Numbered from the stretch's first letter, positions 16,293 through 24,821 are shown. The stretch: DNA of 64,000 nucleotides from Isoptericola peretonis (GCA_023241745.1 JALQCY010000005.1:247612-311611), one strand, 5' to 3'. Notes: generated from the sequence alone by a model not told the origin. Made by a program: numbers and translations.

Positions 16293-17216
16293 TCAGAGCT
16301 GCCGAGCCACCTCGCGCGCCACCAGGTCGAGGTGGTCGAGGTCGTGCAGGTCGAGCACCTGCAGGTACACGCGCTGCACGCCCTGGTCGCGCAGCGAGCC
16401 GAGCAGGTCGACGGCCTCCGACACGGTGCCGGCGACGCCGTGCTCCCGCAGCTCGGCCGGCTCGCGGCCGATCGCCGCGGCGCGTCGCGAGAACTGGGCC
16501 TCGTCCTTGCCGACGGCGAGCACCAGCGCCACCGACTGCACGATCGAGTCGGGCGTCCGCCCGGCCTCGGCCAGCGCCTCGTTGATCACCCCGATGCGCG
16601 GGGCGACGGTGTCCAGCTCGGGGAACGCCTGGTTGTACTCGTCGCCGAACCGCGCCGCGAGCGCCGGCGTCCGCCGCGGGCCGCCGCCACCCACGATGAC
16701 GGGGATCTTCGCCTGGGCCGGCTTCGGCAGGGCCGGGGAGTCGACGAGCGTGTAGTGCTCGCCGTGGAACGAGTACGTCTCGCCGAGCGGCGTGCCCCAC
16801 AGGCCGGTGAGGATCTCGAGCTGCTCCTCCAGGAGCCCGAACCGCTTGGCCGGGAACGGGATGCCGTACGCCTCGTGCTCGCGCGCGAACCAGCCAGCAC
16901 CCAGGCCGATCTCGACGCGGCCGCCGGACATCTGGTCCACCTGCGCCACCTGGATGGCGAGCACCCCGGGGTGGCGGAACGTCGCGGAGGTGACGAGGGT
17001 GCCCAGGCGGACCGACGTCGTGTCGCGGGCCAGGCCGGCGAGCGTCGTCCAGGCGTCCGTCGGGCCAGGCAGCCCGTCGCCGCCCATCGCCAGGTAGTGG
17101 TCGGAGCGGAAGAAGGCGCTGAAGCCGAGCTCCTCGGTCGCCTTCGCGACGGAGAGCAGGTCGTCGTACGACGCGCCCTGCTGGGGCTCGGTGAAGACAC
17201 GCAGGTCGAGGGTCAT
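16293..17216 (-). CDS. LLM-class F420-dependent oxidoreductase
   Basis: A 307-residue TIM-barrel protein of the luciferase-like monooxygenase superfamily. Family text includes FFRSDHYLAMGG near the N-terminus, GTLVTSATFRHPGVLA, GRVEIGLGAGWFAREHEAYG and PVIVGGGGPRR. The G.GAGW..REH run is typical of F420-binding members. The substrate is unknown. AGAGGTGA lies about five bases before the ATG. It follows the Rv2466c-like gene on the same strand, 71 bases away, so F420 and mycothiol redox functions are paired. The hairpin at 16135-16168 lies downstream. Confidence 0.85.
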   Translation of the reverse strand: MTLDLRVFTEPQQGASYDDLLSVAKATEELGFSAFFRSDHYLAMGGDGLPGPTDAWTTLAGLARDTTSVRLGTLVTSATFRHPGVLAIQVAQVDQMSGGRVEIGLGAGWFAREHEAYGIPFPAKRFGLLEEQLEILTGLWGTPLGETYSFHGEHYTLVDSPALPKPAQAKIPVIVGGGGPRRTPALAARFGDEYNQAFPELDTVAPRIGVINEALAEAGRTPDSIVQSVALVLAVGKDEAQFSRRAAAIGREPAELREHGVAGTVSEAVDLLGSLRDQGVQRVYLQVLDLHDLDHLDLVAREVARQL

Positions 17217-17287
17217 GGGTTCACCTCTCGGGTGGGGCACCCGCGCGCCTGCGCGGGTCGGTTCGTCAGGTGTGCCGGGAGCGGCGG

Positions 17288-17944
17288 TCAGTCGAAGGTC
17301 GGCGAGCCGGTGCGCGACCGCTTGAGCTCGAAGAACTCGGGGAACGACGCCAGCGCGACGGCGCCGTCGAAGATCCGCAGCGCGTCCTCGCCGCGCGGGA
17401 CGCGGGTGAGCACGGGGCCGAAGAACGCGACGCCGTCCACGTGGATCGTCGGCGTGCCGACGTCCTCGCCCACGGGCTTCATCCCCGCCTCGTGCGAGGC
17501 GGCGAGGTCGGCGTCGTAGGCGTCGGACGTCGCGGCGCCGGCCAGGGACGCGGGCAGGCCCGCCTCGGCGAGCGCCTCGACCGCGATGGCGTCGTAGTCC
17601 GTGCGCCCGCCGGGGTGGATGCGCGTGCCGGCCGCCGTGTAGAAGGCGCTGAAGGCGTCGGGGCCGTGGTCGGTCTGGACGGCGGCGGCGACCCGGCCGA
17701 TGCCGCGCGACGACTCGATCTTGGCGCGGTAGTCCGCCGGGAGGTCGCGGCCGGCGTTGAGCAGGTAGAGGCTCATCAGCCGGAACGTGAGGCGCACCTC
17801 CCGGTGCTCGGCGACCTCGAGCGCCCAGCGCGAGGTGATCCATGCGAACGGACACAGCGGGTCGACGTAGACATCGACCTCGGGCACGACGGCGGAGGCG
17901 GTGGTGGACGTGGTCTCAGGCGCGGTGATGGTCCCGGATGTCAC
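17288..17944 (-). CDS. Rv2466c-like mycothiol-dependent nitroreductase/DsbA-fold protein lacking one active-site Cys
   Basis: A 218-residue thioredoxin/DsbA-fold protein that resembles mycobacterial Rv2466c over its length, with VDPLCPFAWITSRW, VGEDVGTPTIHV and GVAFFGPVLTRVPRGE. Rv2466c, as I recall it, has a CPWC active site. Here the motif is C31-P-F-A34, so the second cysteine is missing and only the nucleophilic Cys remains. A monothiol mechanism with mycothiol is still possible. The GTG at 17944 follows a GGGTGG site; the Thr/Ala-rich first 20 residues may not be conserved. It probably shares a transcript with the LLM gene downstream. Confidence 0.78.
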   Translation of the reverse strand: MTSGTITAPETTSTTASAVVPEVDVYVDPLCPFAWITSRWALEVAEHREVRLTFRLMSLYLLNAGRDLPADYRAKIESSRGIGRVAAAVQTDHGPDAFSAFYTAAGTRIHPGGRTDYDAIAVEALAEAGLPASLAGAATSDAYDADLAASHEAGMKPVGEDVGTPTIHVDGVAFFGPVLTRVPRGEDALRIFDGAVALASFPEFFELKRSRTGSPTFD

Positions 17945-17989
17945 GACCGCCACCCTACCCACGCCGCCCGGCACGGGTAGCCTCGGCCC

Positions 17990-18208
17990 GTGCGCAAGGT
18001 GCGGTGGGCGAGCGTGTGGACGGTCGTAGGGGCGTGCGTCGTCGCGCTCGCCATGCTCTGGGTCGTGCTGCGCGGCCGGGTGTGGGCGTGGATCCCGTTC
18101 TTCCTCGCCGCCGGCGTCGCCGTGCGGGAGATCCGGTACCTGCAGCGCTCCCGCCGCCCCGCGGACGCCGGTTTCGACGAGCGGCGCCGCGGCGGGCCCG
18201 ACGCCTGA
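17990..18208 (+). CDS. Small two-helix membrane protein
   Basis: A 72-residue protein with two hydrophobic segments (about residues 7-25 and 31-46) and a basic, charged tail ending RRRGGPDA. A TAGCCT -10 hexamer at 17978-17983 lies six bases before the GTG at 17990, which fits a leaderless transcript divergent from the Rv2466c-like gene. It has no recognised domain. Base composition and codon use look like those of its neighbours. Confidence 0.55.
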   Translation: MRKVRWASVWTVVGACVVALAMLWVVLRGRVWAWIPFFLAAGVAVREIRYLQRSRRPADAGFDERRRGGPDA

Positions 18209-18371
18209 CCGGGCCGCCGTCGTCACCTCGCCGACCCCGGTCCGCGGCACCGGTCTCACCCGCCGCGGCCCTCGACGTGCCGGACCGCGGCGGGCTAGCG
18301 TCGAGGAGGGCGCCGCCGCCCGGCAGCGCCCCGACGTCCGCGGCTCGCGGGCCCGGTACGGAGGCGCCGCC

Positions 18372-19574
18372 ATGACGGACCAGCCCCGCGGCACGGATCC
18401 GTCGATCCCGGCCCCGCTCGACACCGAGTCCTTCGCCGACCGGCTGTTCGCGGCGACCCTCGGAGCCGTCGACGTCCTGGCCGTGCACGTCGGCGACCGG
18501 CTCGGCTGGTACCGGGCCCTGGCCGAGTCCGGCCCCCTGACGTCCACCGCCCTCGCGGAGGCCACCGGCACGGCCGAGCGGTACGCCCGCGAGTGGCTGG
18601 AGCAGCAGGCCGCGACCGGCGTGCTGGTCGCCGAGGACCCGGGGGCTTCACCGGCCCTGGGCGCCGACCCGCAGGACCTCGCCCTGGCCCGCGCCTACGC
18701 CCTGCCCGCCGCGCACGCCGAGGTGCTGACCGACGCCTCGTCGTTGAGCTACCTGGCGCCGCTCGCGCGCTTCGTCGGCGCGATCGGGCCGCAGCTGCCG
18801 CGCCTGCTCGAGGCGTACCGCGACGGCGGAGGGGTCTCCTGGGAGCAGCTCGGCGACGACGCCCGCCAGGCGCAGGCGGACGTCAACCGGCCGTGGTTCG
18901 AGCAACGCCTCGCCCCGACGCTCGCCGCGCTGCCGGCCGTGCACGAGGCCCTGTCCCGTCCGGGGGCGCGGGTCCTCGACGTCGGCTGCGGCTTCGGCTG
19001 GTCCACCCTCGCGCTCGCCCGGGCCTATCCCCGCGCCGAGGTGCACGGCATCGACGTCGACCGCCCCTCCGTGGCCGCCGCCCGAGCCGCCGCGGCCGAG
19101 GCCGGGCTGGCGGCGCGGACCCGTTTCCATCTCGCGGACGCCGCCGAGCTCACCGGGGTGGAGCCCTTCGACGCGGCCCTCGCCTTCGAGTGCGTGCACG
19201 ACATGCCGCGCCCGGCAGCCGTCCTGGAGGCGGTGCGGAGGGTAATGCGGCCGGACGGCGTCGTCGTGGTGATGGACGAGGCCGTGGGCGACGAGTTCCG
19301 CGCCCCGGCCGACGACGTGGACCGGATCATGTACGGCTACAGCCTCTTCGTGTGCCTTCCGGACGGCCTGTCCACGAGCCCGTCGGCCGGCACCGGCACG
19401 GTCATGCGGCCCGCCACGCTGCGCCGGTACGCCCTCGAGGCCGGCTACGCCGGCATCGAGGTGCTCCCGGTCGACGACTTCGGCTTCTTCCGCTTCTACC
19501 TGCTGCCGCTGACGCCGCCGGACGGACGGCCGGAGACACGGACCGCGGAGGGTGACGCCCACGTGCCGGAGTAA
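18372..19574 (+). CDS. SAM-dependent methyltransferase with N-terminal winged-helix domain
   Basis: A 400-residue protein. Residues about 20-95 form a winged-helix dimerisation-like domain (DRLGWYRALAESGPLTSTAL). A class I methyltransferase domain follows, with motif I VLDVGCGFGWSTLALA, then HGIDVD and the catalytic-region text FECVHDMPRP. This layout resembles Rv2258c-type transcription-factor-like methyltransferases. The substrate is unknown. The ATG at 18372 has only a weak upstream purine run (GGAGGCGCCGCC). The TetR gene follows 10 bases later but has its own -10, so the two may be only partly co-transcribed. Confidence 0.8.
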   Translation: MTDQPRGTDPSIPAPLDTESFADRLFAATLGAVDVLAVHVGDRLGWYRALAESGPLTSTALAEATGTAERYAREWLEQQAATGVLVAEDPGASPALGADPQDLALARAYALPAAHAEVLTDASSLSYLAPLARFVGAIGPQLPRLLEAYRDGGGVSWEQLGDDARQAQADVNRPWFEQRLAPTLAALPAVHEALSRPGARVLDVGCGFGWSTLALARAYPRAEVHGIDVDRPSVAAARAAAAEAGLAARTRFHLADAAELTGVEPFDAALAFECVHDMPRPAAVLEAVRRVMRPDGVVVVMDEAVGDEFRAPADDVDRIMYGYSLFVCLPDGLSTSPSAGTGTVMRPATLRRYALEAGYAGIEVLPVDDFGFFRFYLLPLTPPDGRPETRTAEGDAHVPE

Positions 19575-19584
19575 TCTCCCTGGC

Positions 19585-20400
19585 ATGACCGCCGTCCGGA
19601 CGCACACCCACGCCCAGGCCGTCGACGCCGCGATCGACCTCTTCTCCCGGCAGGGCTACGAGCAGACCACCGTCGAGGAGATCGCCGACGCGGCCCGCGT
19701 CAGCCGTGCCACGTTCTTCCGTCGCTTCCGCTCCAAGGAGGACGTGATCTTCGCCGATCACGAGCTGCTCCTGGAGGAGGTGGTGGTCATGCTCGCCGAG
19801 ACGCGACCGGAGGCCCGTGCGAGCGAGGAGTCCGGCCGGGCGCCCGAGCGCGCGTGGGACCCGGCCACCGACCCGTACCTCGAGGTGTGCCGCGCGGCCC
19901 GGCTCGTCTTCGACCACCACGTGGGCCAGCGCGAGACCTCGATCGCCCGGCATCAGCTGCTGCAGCAGGTGCCGGCGCTGCGCGACCGCGAGCTCGTCAC
20001 GACGCACCGCTACGAGCGCGCGTTCACGGCGTACCTGCGCGACACCCTCCCGCCGGACCGCTCCACCACCACGATGTCGATCGCGTTCGCCGCCTCCGTC
20101 GTGGCGGTCCACAACGCCATCCTGCGGCGCTGGCTGCGCAACCCCCACCTGGACCTGCGGCCCGAGCTGGAGGAGGCGTTCGCCGACCTCCGGCGCGCCG
20201 CCGTCGCCCCGTTCCCGCCCGCCGACGACGACTCCGCGACCTCGGAGTCCGCGCCGGCTCCTCCCGCCGACGCCCCCGTCGACACCGCGCCACGGACCAC
20301 CACGACGGGCGGCGACGGGAAGCGCGTCGTCGTCACCGTGCTGGAGCCGGGGGCCGGGCCGGACGACGTCGCGCGCGCCGTCCGCGACGCGCTGGGCTGA
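19585..20400 (+). CDS. TetR-family transcriptional regulator
   Basis: A 271-residue regulator. Residues about 7-55 form a TetR helix-turn-helix: AIDLFSRQGYEQTTVEEIAD followed by AARVSRATFFRRFRSKED. The C-terminal ligand domain has an MftR-like feel. The last 70 residues are a low-complexity Pro/Ala/Thr/Asp tail ending in a short basic/acidic segment. The ATG at 19585 is preferred because TAATCT (19572-19577) stands seven bases upstream as a -10, giving a leaderless start; an upstream in-frame start would begin within the methyltransferase gene. Its target could be the methyltransferase operon, but no operator is obvious. Confidence 0.85.
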   Translation: MTAVRTHTHAQAVDAAIDLFSRQGYEQTTVEEIADAARVSRATFFRRFRSKEDVIFADHELLLEEVVVMLAETRPEARASEESGRAPERAWDPATDPYLEVCRAARLVFDHHVGQRETSIARHQLLQQVPALRDRELVTTHRYERAFTAYLRDTLPPDRSTTTMSIAFAASVVAVHNAILRRWLRNPHLDLRPELEEAFADLRRAAVAPFPPADDDSATSESAPAPPADAPVDTAPRTTTTGGDGKRVVVTVLEPGAGPDDVARAVRDALG

Positions 20401-20496
20401 GCCGGACCGAGCCGCCCCTCCCGTAGGGAATGGGCCTGTGGCATCCTGCGTTGTGCAGGACGCCGCCGGGACCTCCGGCGGCGGAAGACACGCACG

Positions 20497-20637
20497 TACG
20501 TGCTCCGGGGTCGGTGAAATTCCGAGCCGGCGGTGACAGCCCGCGACCCGGCCTTCCCTTGCATCCGCAGGGTGGGGCCGGCTGACCTGGTGAGATTCCA
20601 GGGCCGACGGTCAAAGTCCGGATGGGAGGAAGCACGT
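20497..20637 (+). ncRNA. FMN riboswitch (RFN element)
   Basis: The conserved RFN core is present: a GGGGTCGGTGAAATTCCGA block near 20506, CGGCGGTGACAGCCCGCGACCC, a variable arm, and CTGGTGAGATTCCAGGGCCGACGG followed by AGTCCGGATGGGAGGA. Bases 20497-20503 (ACGTGCT) pair with 20631-20637 (AGCACGT) to form P1. Downstream, CACCCG-GTCA-CGGGTG (20646-20661) gives a hairpin that may belong to the expression platform. No U-tract is seen, so control of translation of the RibM-like gene at 20765 is more likely than termination. Confidence 0.93.
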
Positions 20638-20764
20638 GCGGCATGCACCCGGTCACGGGTGGGTGCCGCCGGGCGTCGTGTCGCCGACGACGGCCCTCGG
20701 GCCCGGCTCGGCGAGCGCCGACCCTCACCCCCGGACGCGGCACCACGGACCGGGAGAGTGAACG

Positions 20765-21478
20765 ATGGACGCGATCGACGCGTTCTTCTACGCCACGCTG
20801 ACCATCGGCGACCAGCAGATGTCGTGGCGCGAGATCGTCGGCAACGGCTTCGGGCTGGCCTCCGCGCTGGGCGGCATGCGGCGCAAGGTGTGGGCCTGGC
20901 CGGTCGGCATCGTGGGCAACCTGGTGCTGTTCACCGTGTTCATGGGCTCCTGGTTCGGCGACACCAGCCGCGCCGACATGCTCGGGCAGGCCGGCCGGCA
21001 GGTGATGTTCCTGATCGTGTCGATCTACGGCTGGGTGCAGTGGCGCCGGACGCAGCGCGCCGACCTCGAGGTGCGCGCGGACGGCAAGGTCCCGGCCGAG
21101 GGCGGCTCGGCGGTGCACCCGCACTGGGCGTCGTGGCGGCAGCGGGTCGGCATCGTCGTCGCGATGGTCGCCGGCACCCTCCTCCTCACCCCGCTGTTCC
21201 GCGCCCTCGGCTCGTACGAGCCGGTCTGGTCGGACGCCTGGATCTTCATGGGCTCCCTCATCGCCACGTACGGCATGGCGAAGGGGTGGGTCGAGTTCTG
21301 GCTGGTGTGGGTGGCGGTGGACATCGTCGGCGTGCCGCTCCTCTGGTCGGCCGGCTACTACGCCACGGCGCTGATGTACGTCTTCTACGGCGTGTTCACC
21401 CTGACCGGGTTCTTCGTGTGGTGGCGCGTGCACCGGCGCGAGCAGGCGGAGACGGCGACGCCCGCCGTCGCTTCCTGA
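20765..21478 (+). CDS. ribM: RibM/PnuC-family riboflavin transporter
   Basis: A 237-residue membrane protein of the PnuC family, with about seven helices. It contains VWAWPVGIVGNLVL, which matches the W..W..G..GN motif, and a second-half repeat IATYGMAKGWVEFWLVWVAVDI. PnuC itself moves nicotinamide riboside, but members controlled by an FMN riboswitch in actinobacteria (RibM/PnuX) import riboflavin. The RFN element directly upstream makes riboflavin the best assignment. GGGAGAG lies five bases before the ATG. It converges with a broken gene on the other strand. Confidence 0.85.
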   Translation: MDAIDAFFYATLTIGDQQMSWREIVGNGFGLASALGGMRRKVWAWPVGIVGNLVLFTVFMGSWFGDTSRADMLGQAGRQVMFLIVSIYGWVQWRRTQRADLEVRADGKVPAEGGSAVHPHWASWRQRVGIVVAMVAGTLLLTPLFRALGSYEPVWSDAWIFMGSLIATYGMAKGWVEFWLVWVAVDIVGVPLLWSAGYYATALMYVFYGVFTLTGFFVWWRVHRREQAETATPAVAS

Positions 21479-21497
21479 CGCCGCTCGGCGCAGCAGT

Positions 21498-22101
21498 TCA
21501 GTCGTCGATGTCGAGCACGGTCCCCGGCGCCGCGGGCCGGGCGTCGAGGCGCGCGTCGGCGAGGACGGCGGCGACGAGGCTCGCCGATCCGCCGAGCGCC
21601 GCCTCGCGCGTGTACTCAGGGATGCCGAGGAACCACGACCGGTCGTCCGGCCAGACGATCGACGGCGGGTCGTGGTGCCGCCGCAGGGCGGCGCAGCTCC
21701 GCCCGGTCGGCACGGGCCGCCCTGCCACGCTGCCACCAGCGCGGGCGGTCCCCCGACACGTAGAGCGCCGCCAGCCCGGGCGCGGTGGCCGGGTCGTCGC
21801 CCTGGTCGTACAGGTACCCCCACCCCTCCCACAGGCCGACGTGGACCGGCTGGTCGCCGGTGGCCGGGGCGAGCGCGGTGAGCAGCTCCTCCAGACGGGC
21901 GGACACGCCGTCGAGGTCGACGTCGCGCTCGCCGGGTTCGCCCTCGTCGAGCGGGAACGGGACCACGGCGTACGCGTCGTAGACCGGCGGCACGATCGCG
22001 TCGACCGTGGGTCCGAACTCGCCCAGGAGGGGCAGGATCCACTCCCCCGCACCCGGGTCGGCGTCCCACCGCGCGCCCGCCCGGGCGAGGTCGTCGGTCA
22101 T
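21498..22101 (-). pseudogene. Frameshifted conserved hypothetical protein
   Basis: The leftward gene begins at ATG 22101, with a leaderless-type -10 TAGGGT at 22108-22113. It reads MTDDLARAGARWDADPG, then DQPVHVGLWEGWGYLYDQ and YVSGDRPRWWQR. Near 21683-21696, in a GC-rich CGG/CCG run, the meaningful reading passes to another frame and continues IVWPDDRSWFLGIPEYT to the natural end VLDIDD at 21498. The whole is 604 bases, not divisible by three, so one extra base or two missing bases would explain it. Actinobacteria carry similar proteins of unknown function with LWEGWG and WPDDR(S/A)W motifs. It may be a real mutation or a sequencing error. Confidence 0.7.
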
Positions 22102-22139
22102 CCCTCGACCCTAGGACCCGGGCCGCGGCACGTGAGAGC

Positions 22140-23453
22140 TCACAGGGTGGCGTTCATGGCCTCGACGAAGCCGTCAGGGTCCAGCTCGCCGGTGAACACC
22201 TGGTGGAGATGGTCGAGCAGAGCCCCGGCCTGGTCCGGCGGGATGGCCTGGTCCCACGAGAGCTGGAAGTGCGGGGCGGACGCCACCATCTCGTGCACGG
22301 CCTCGAGGTACTCGGCGCTGTCGCTCTCCTCCAGCCGCTCGTCGATCCCGCGCACGGGCGGCACGGTGCGGACCGTGAGGAACGTGTCGACCGCTCGCTC
22401 GGAGTAGGTCTCCGCGTTGAGGAAGTCGATGGCCGCCTGCTGGTCGGCGGGCGACGCGGCGGCGGAGACGGACCAGAAGTTCGCGGGGTTGCCGACGACG
22501 TTCTCGGGGTCGCCCGCCCCGCCGTCCACCGTGGGGAACGGGTCGAAGCCGATGCCGCCCTCCGCGACGAGCTCGGGCCTGGCGCTGACGATGTCTGGGT
22601 AGATCCACGCCCCCTGCAGGAGGAACGCCGCGCTCCCGGAGGAGAGCATCCCCACGTCACCGCTGGAGTCCGCCGTGATCTCGGTGAAGTCGGCGCCGAA
22701 CGCACCGGCGTCCACGAGCTCGCGGATCTTGTCCAGCGCCTCGACGAAGGCGGGGTGCGACCAGGCGTCCGGCTCGCCGGCCACGACCTGCTGGAAGGCC
22801 TCGGGCCCGCCGATCCGGTCGGTGAGGTACTGGAGGTACATGAGCTCGGGCCAGCGGCTCCCGCCCGCCAGGGCGATGGGCCGCACGCCGGCCTCCTCGA
22901 GCACGGGGACGGCGTCGAGGAGGTCGTCGAACGTCTCCGGCGGCTCGACCCCGGCAGCCTTCAGCACGTCGGCGTTGTGGTAGAGCAGGACCGGCTGGGT
23001 CTGGTTCGCGGGGACGGCGTAGGTGCGCCCGTCGACCGTGCCGTTGTCCGCGACGGAGGGCAGGGCCTTGTCCAGCACGGGGTCCACCCGGCCGGTGAGG
23101 TCGAGGACGTCGCCGTCGGCCACGTAGCCCGCCAGGTCGCTTCCCGCCCAGCCGTAGATGAGCGTCGGCGCCGTGCCCGCGTCGATGGCCGCGCGGATCT
23201 CGTCCTTGTAGACGTCGTTCTCGAGCCAGCCGACCTCCACCGGATGATCGGGGTGGTCGCTGTTCCAGGTCTCGAAGGACCGCTCCAGCACGATGTCGCT
23301 GCCGCCCGAGAGCGACCAGGCGGTGAAGCCGCCCACCGGCGGGCCCTCGGACGTGGGGACCTCGGCGGCGGGTTGCACCGGTGCGCTGCACGCCGCCACC
23401 CCCGTCACCAGCGCCAACGCTCCCGCCGTCAGGCAGACCTGCCTGAGCCCCAT
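22140..23453 (-). CDS. Orphan sugar-type ABC solute-binding lipoprotein
   Basis: A 437-residue lipoprotein with signal MGLRQVCLTAGALALVTGVAAC (VAAC lipobox). The mature domain is of the type-1 sugar-binding class, with WNSDHPDHPVEVGWLEND, AIDAGTAPTLIYGWAG and DVGMLSSGSAAFLLQGAW. It should bind a sugar or oligosaccharide at the cell surface. No permease or ATPase genes are nearby, so it must work with components encoded elsewhere. GGAGG is six bases upstream of the ATG at 23453. A promoter (23502-23530) and a 14-bp perfect palindrome (23482-23495) at the expected +1 point to repression by a LacI-type protein. Confidence 0.85.
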   Translation of the reverse strand: MGLRQVCLTAGALALVTGVAACSAPVQPAAEVPTSEGPPVGGFTAWSLSGGSDIVLERSFETWNSDHPDHPVEVGWLENDVYKDEIRAAIDAGTAPTLIYGWAGSDLAGYVADGDVLDLTGRVDPVLDKALPSVADNGTVDGRTYAVPANQTQPVLLYHNADVLKAAGVEPPETFDDLLDAVPVLEEAGVRPIALAGGSRWPELMYLQYLTDRIGGPEAFQQVVAGEPDAWSHPAFVEALDKIRELVDAGAFGADFTEITADSSGDVGMLSSGSAAFLLQGAWIYPDIVSARPELVAEGGIGFDPFPTVDGGAGDPENVVGNPANFWSVSAAASPADQQAAIDFLNAETYSERAVDTFLTVRTVPPVRGIDERLEESDSAEYLEAVHEMVASAPHFQLSWDQAIPPDQAGALLDHLHQVFTGELDPDGFVEAMNATL

Positions 23454-23481
23454 TGCACCCTCCACCGCGTCGTGGCGAACT

Positions 23482-23495
23482 CGAAATCGATTTCG
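23482..23495 (-). promoter_or_regulatory. LacI-type operator of the binding-protein gene
   Basis: The perfect 14-bp palindrome CGAAATCGATTTCG lies seven bases downstream of the -10 hexamer and 28 bases before the ATG. It is AT-rich in a GC-rich genome and centred where transcription should start. It differs in sequence from the pectin-operon operator, so a different repressor is expected. Confidence 0.65.
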
Positions 23496-23501
23496 GCCCT
23501 G

Positions 23502-23530
23502 ACTCTGACAGTGGCTGGAAGACGCGTCAA
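23502..23530 (-). promoter_or_regulatory. Promoter of the binding-protein gene
   Basis: On the minus strand, TTGACG (23525-23530) and CAGAGT (23502-23507) are 17 bases apart. The -35 hexamer lies at the edge of the stem of the terminator hairpin that follows the acyl-CoA dehydrogenase gene, so terminator and promoter overlap. Confidence 0.5.
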
Positions 23531-23560
23531 GCCCCGTCTCCCGGGGAGACGAGGCTTGAC
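23526..23560 (-). terminator. Terminator hairpin after the acyl-CoA dehydrogenase gene
   Basis: GTCAAGCC (23526-23533) pairs with GGCTTGAC (23553-23560), and CGTCTCC (23535-23541) with GGAGACG (23545-23551), around a CGG loop. The one interruption is C/A on the + strand but G-U on the minus strand, so the 16-bp stem is complete only in leftward RNA, the direction of the acyl-CoA dehydrogenase gene. No U-tract is present. Confidence 0.7.
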
Positions 23561-23576
23561 GGCGTGAGGCCTGGGC

Positions 23577-24821
23577 TCAGGCGAAGGCGGAGACCCCCGT
23601 GATGTCCCGACCGACGATGAGCGCCTGCATCGACTCGGTGCCCTCGTAGGTGTGCAGCGCCTCGAGGTCGGCGAAGTGCCGCGCGACGCGGTTGCCGAGG
23701 AGGATGCCGTTGCCCCCGAGCATGTCACGGGCGATCGAGGCGACCTCGCGCGCCTGGCGCGTCGTCGTGTACTTCGCGAGCGACGCCTGCTCGCCGGTGA
23801 GGGTGCCCGCGTCGGCGAGGCGCGTGATCTGCGCGACCAGCAGCTGCATCTGGGTGACGAGCGAGAGCATGCGGGTGAGCCGCTCCTGCACCATCTGGTT
23901 CTTGGCGAGCGGACGCCCGAACTGGATGCGCTGCGTGGCGTACGCGGCCGCGGCCTCGTAGCAGGCGACGGCGTGCCCGACGGCGGACCAGGCGACGGCG
24001 AGCCGCGTCGCGAACAGGACGGCCGCGGTGGCCTTGAACGACGTGGCACCGGGCAGGGCGGCGTCCGCGGGGACGAAGACGTCGTCGAGCAGGATGTGCG
24101 CCTGCCAGATGGCGCGCAGCGAGACCTTGCCCTCGATCGTGGTGCCGGTGTAGCCCGGCGCGTCCTGCGGGACGACGAAGCCGTGCACCTGGTTGTCGCC
24201 GTCGTCGCCGACGAGGCGGGCCCAGACGACGGTGATGTCGCCGCAGGAGCCGAAGCCGATCCACTTCTTCTCGCCGTTGATCACGTAGCCCTCGACGCCG
24301 TCGCGCGTCTCCTTGCGGGCCGTCGTCTCGAGGGAGACCGAGTCCGAGCCGTGGGTGGGCTCGGTGAGCGCGAACGCGCCGAGGATCTCCCCGCGCGCCA
24401 TCGGCTCGGCGTACTTCTCGATCTGCTCGGGCGAGCCGTGCATGATGATCGACCGCAGCGCGAGCCCGCCCTGGACGCCGCAGATGGTGGCGACCGAGCC
24501 GTCCCCGCGCGACATCTCCATGCTGGCCAGGCCCTCGGCCATGAACGAGACCGACGGGCGGCCGGGCACGTCGACGCCGTCGCGCAGGAAGTCCCGCTCG
24601 GCGAGCTTCTTGACGAGGTCGAACGGCACCTCGGCGCGCTCCCAGTACCCGTCGATCACGGGGAGCACCTCGTCCTGGACGAACTCCCGGACGGCGAGCT
24701 GGTGGGCGCGCTCCTCGGGCCGGACGTCGGCGAAGGCACCGACGTAGTCGAGGTCCAGCGGCTGCGAGACGTCGTAGTCGGGGGCGGTCACGCCGGGCAT
24801 GACGGGGGCGGTGCGGGTCAT
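23577..24821 (-). CDS. Acyl-CoA dehydrogenase (glutaryl-CoA-dehydrogenase-like)
   Basis: A 414-residue flavoprotein with the standard three-domain fold. Helical N-domain text is DGYWERAEVPFDLVKKLAERD. The central FAD region contains GAFALTEPTHGSDSVSLET and WIGFGSCGDITVVWARL. The C-domain contains RIQFGRPLAKNQMVQERL and HTYEGTESMQALIVGR, whose Glu is in the position of the catalytic base of glutaryl-CoA dehydrogenases. It should oxidise a short or dicarboxylic acyl-CoA and pass electrons to ETF. An AGAGAGG site lies upstream of the ATG at 24821. It appears to be a single-gene unit with an inverted repeat near its promoter and a hairpin terminator. Confidence 0.87.
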   Translation of the reverse strand: MTRTAPVMPGVTAPDYDVSQPLDLDYVGAFADVRPEERAHQLAVREFVQDEVLPVIDGYWERAEVPFDLVKKLAERDFLRDGVDVPGRPSVSFMAEGLASMEMSRGDGSVATICGVQGGLALRSIIMHGSPEQIEKYAEPMARGEILGAFALTEPTHGSDSVSLETTARKETRDGVEGYVINGEKKWIGFGSCGDITVVWARLVGDDGDNQVHGFVVPQDAPGYTGTTIEGKVSLRAIWQAHILLDDVFVPADAALPGATSFKATAAVLFATRLAVAWSAVGHAVACYEAAAAYATQRIQFGRPLAKNQMVQERLTRMLSLVTQMQLLVAQITRLADAGTLTGEQASLAKYTTTRQAREVASIARDMLGGNGILLGNRVARHFADLEALHTYEGTESMQALIVGRDITGVSAFA

